Assembly (NCBI GenBank): GCA_003488005.1 | Contig: DNND01000099.1 | Location: forward strand, 1 to 16,043 | DNA length: 16,043 nt | Direction of reading: 5' to 3' | DNA from: Blastocatellia bacterium | GTDB taxonomy: Bacteria > Acidobacteriota > Blastocatellia > Pyrinomonadales > Pyrinomonadaceae | Shown: positions 15,915 through 16,043 of the stretch, one piece after another | Numbering within the stretch: position 1 is the first letter of the stretch | Layout of the letters: each line of letters starts with the position of its first letter | Translations under genes and position numbers: made by a program | The notes under the pieces: generated by a model | What the model was told of the DNA's origin: nothing | The model's database searches: none | Seen by the model: only the letters and a program-made list of their open reading frames with translations

Positions 15915-16043
15915 CGATGTTTGAAAACACTACCCGCTTTGGTGATCGGCCCGCGCGCGTCGGGCGCGAGCAGAGTTATTAAAGTGATTTTGAATACACC
16001 AGAATATCACGAACTGGGATCGCGGGCGTCCCGCCCGCAATGA
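15915..16043. other. Upstream region of ndvB, to window end
   Basis: This 129-bp stretch should contain the glucan synthase promoter on the minus strand. An AT-rich patch at about 15976-16012 is the likely site, but no convincing -35/-10 pair could be assigned. No Shine-Dalgarno is obvious before the ATG at 15914. A GC-rich run at 15949-15972 could pair with itself weakly. Confidence 0.4.
16022..16038. repeat. GC-rich palindrome (REP-like) at right edge
   Basis: GCGGGCG (16022-16028) and CGCCCGC (16032-16038) pair perfectly around a 3-nt loop. It is the kind of short palindrome dispersed through acidobacterial intergenic DNA (recalled, not searched). It lies five bases from the window end, so a larger element may continue outside. 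Confidence 0.5.

Overview
The window looks like a chromosomal segment from an Acidobacteriota bacterium, most likely Blastocatellia or Pyrinomonadales. This is an inference. It rests on the Asn/Ser-rich lipoprotein linker, the tail-to-tail and divergent gene layout, and intergenic nested inverted repeats of a kind I associate from memory with such genomes. No rRNA, tRNA or CRISPR array is visible, and no marker gene fixes the taxonomy.

Layout. Positions 1-339 hold no gene but carry a large nested inverted repeat (5-249) and a small perfect hairpin (276-293). Next come two minus-strand genes: a lipoprotein with a carboxypeptidase-regulatory-like fold (340-1143) and a DUF763 protein of unknown function (1483-2715). 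The 339-bp gap between them is largely filled by a second MITE-like nested inverted repeat (1268-1436). Diverging from the DUF763 gene is a compact, visibly AT-richer plus-strand cassette of three exported or membrane-anchored proteins. They are an uncharacterised single-pass protein (2909-3859), a membrane-tethered thioredoxin-fold protein with a CQFC active site (3879-4391), and a Cys-rich secreted protein ending in an EF-hand-like calcium-binding domain (4403-5563). A strong intrinsic terminator closes the cassette at 5575-5608. A secreted PDZ plus S41-family serine peptidase follows (5731-7077). The last 8.8 kb is one enormous minus-strand gene (7080-15914) for a 2944-residue cyclic beta-1,2-glucan synthase (NdvB/Cgs type). 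It converges on the peptidase gene with only 2 bp between the two stop codons. The window ends in a GC-rich palindrome (16022-16038).

How the genes may work together. Most products act at the envelope: periplasmic glucan synthesis, periplasmic proteolysis, a lipoprotein, and a redox/calcium cassette. The only tight functional unit is the three-gene cassette. There the thioredoxin-like protein is placed to service the 14-cysteine secreted partner, and this is the best candidate here for an undescribed system. The remaining genes appear to be independent transcription units.
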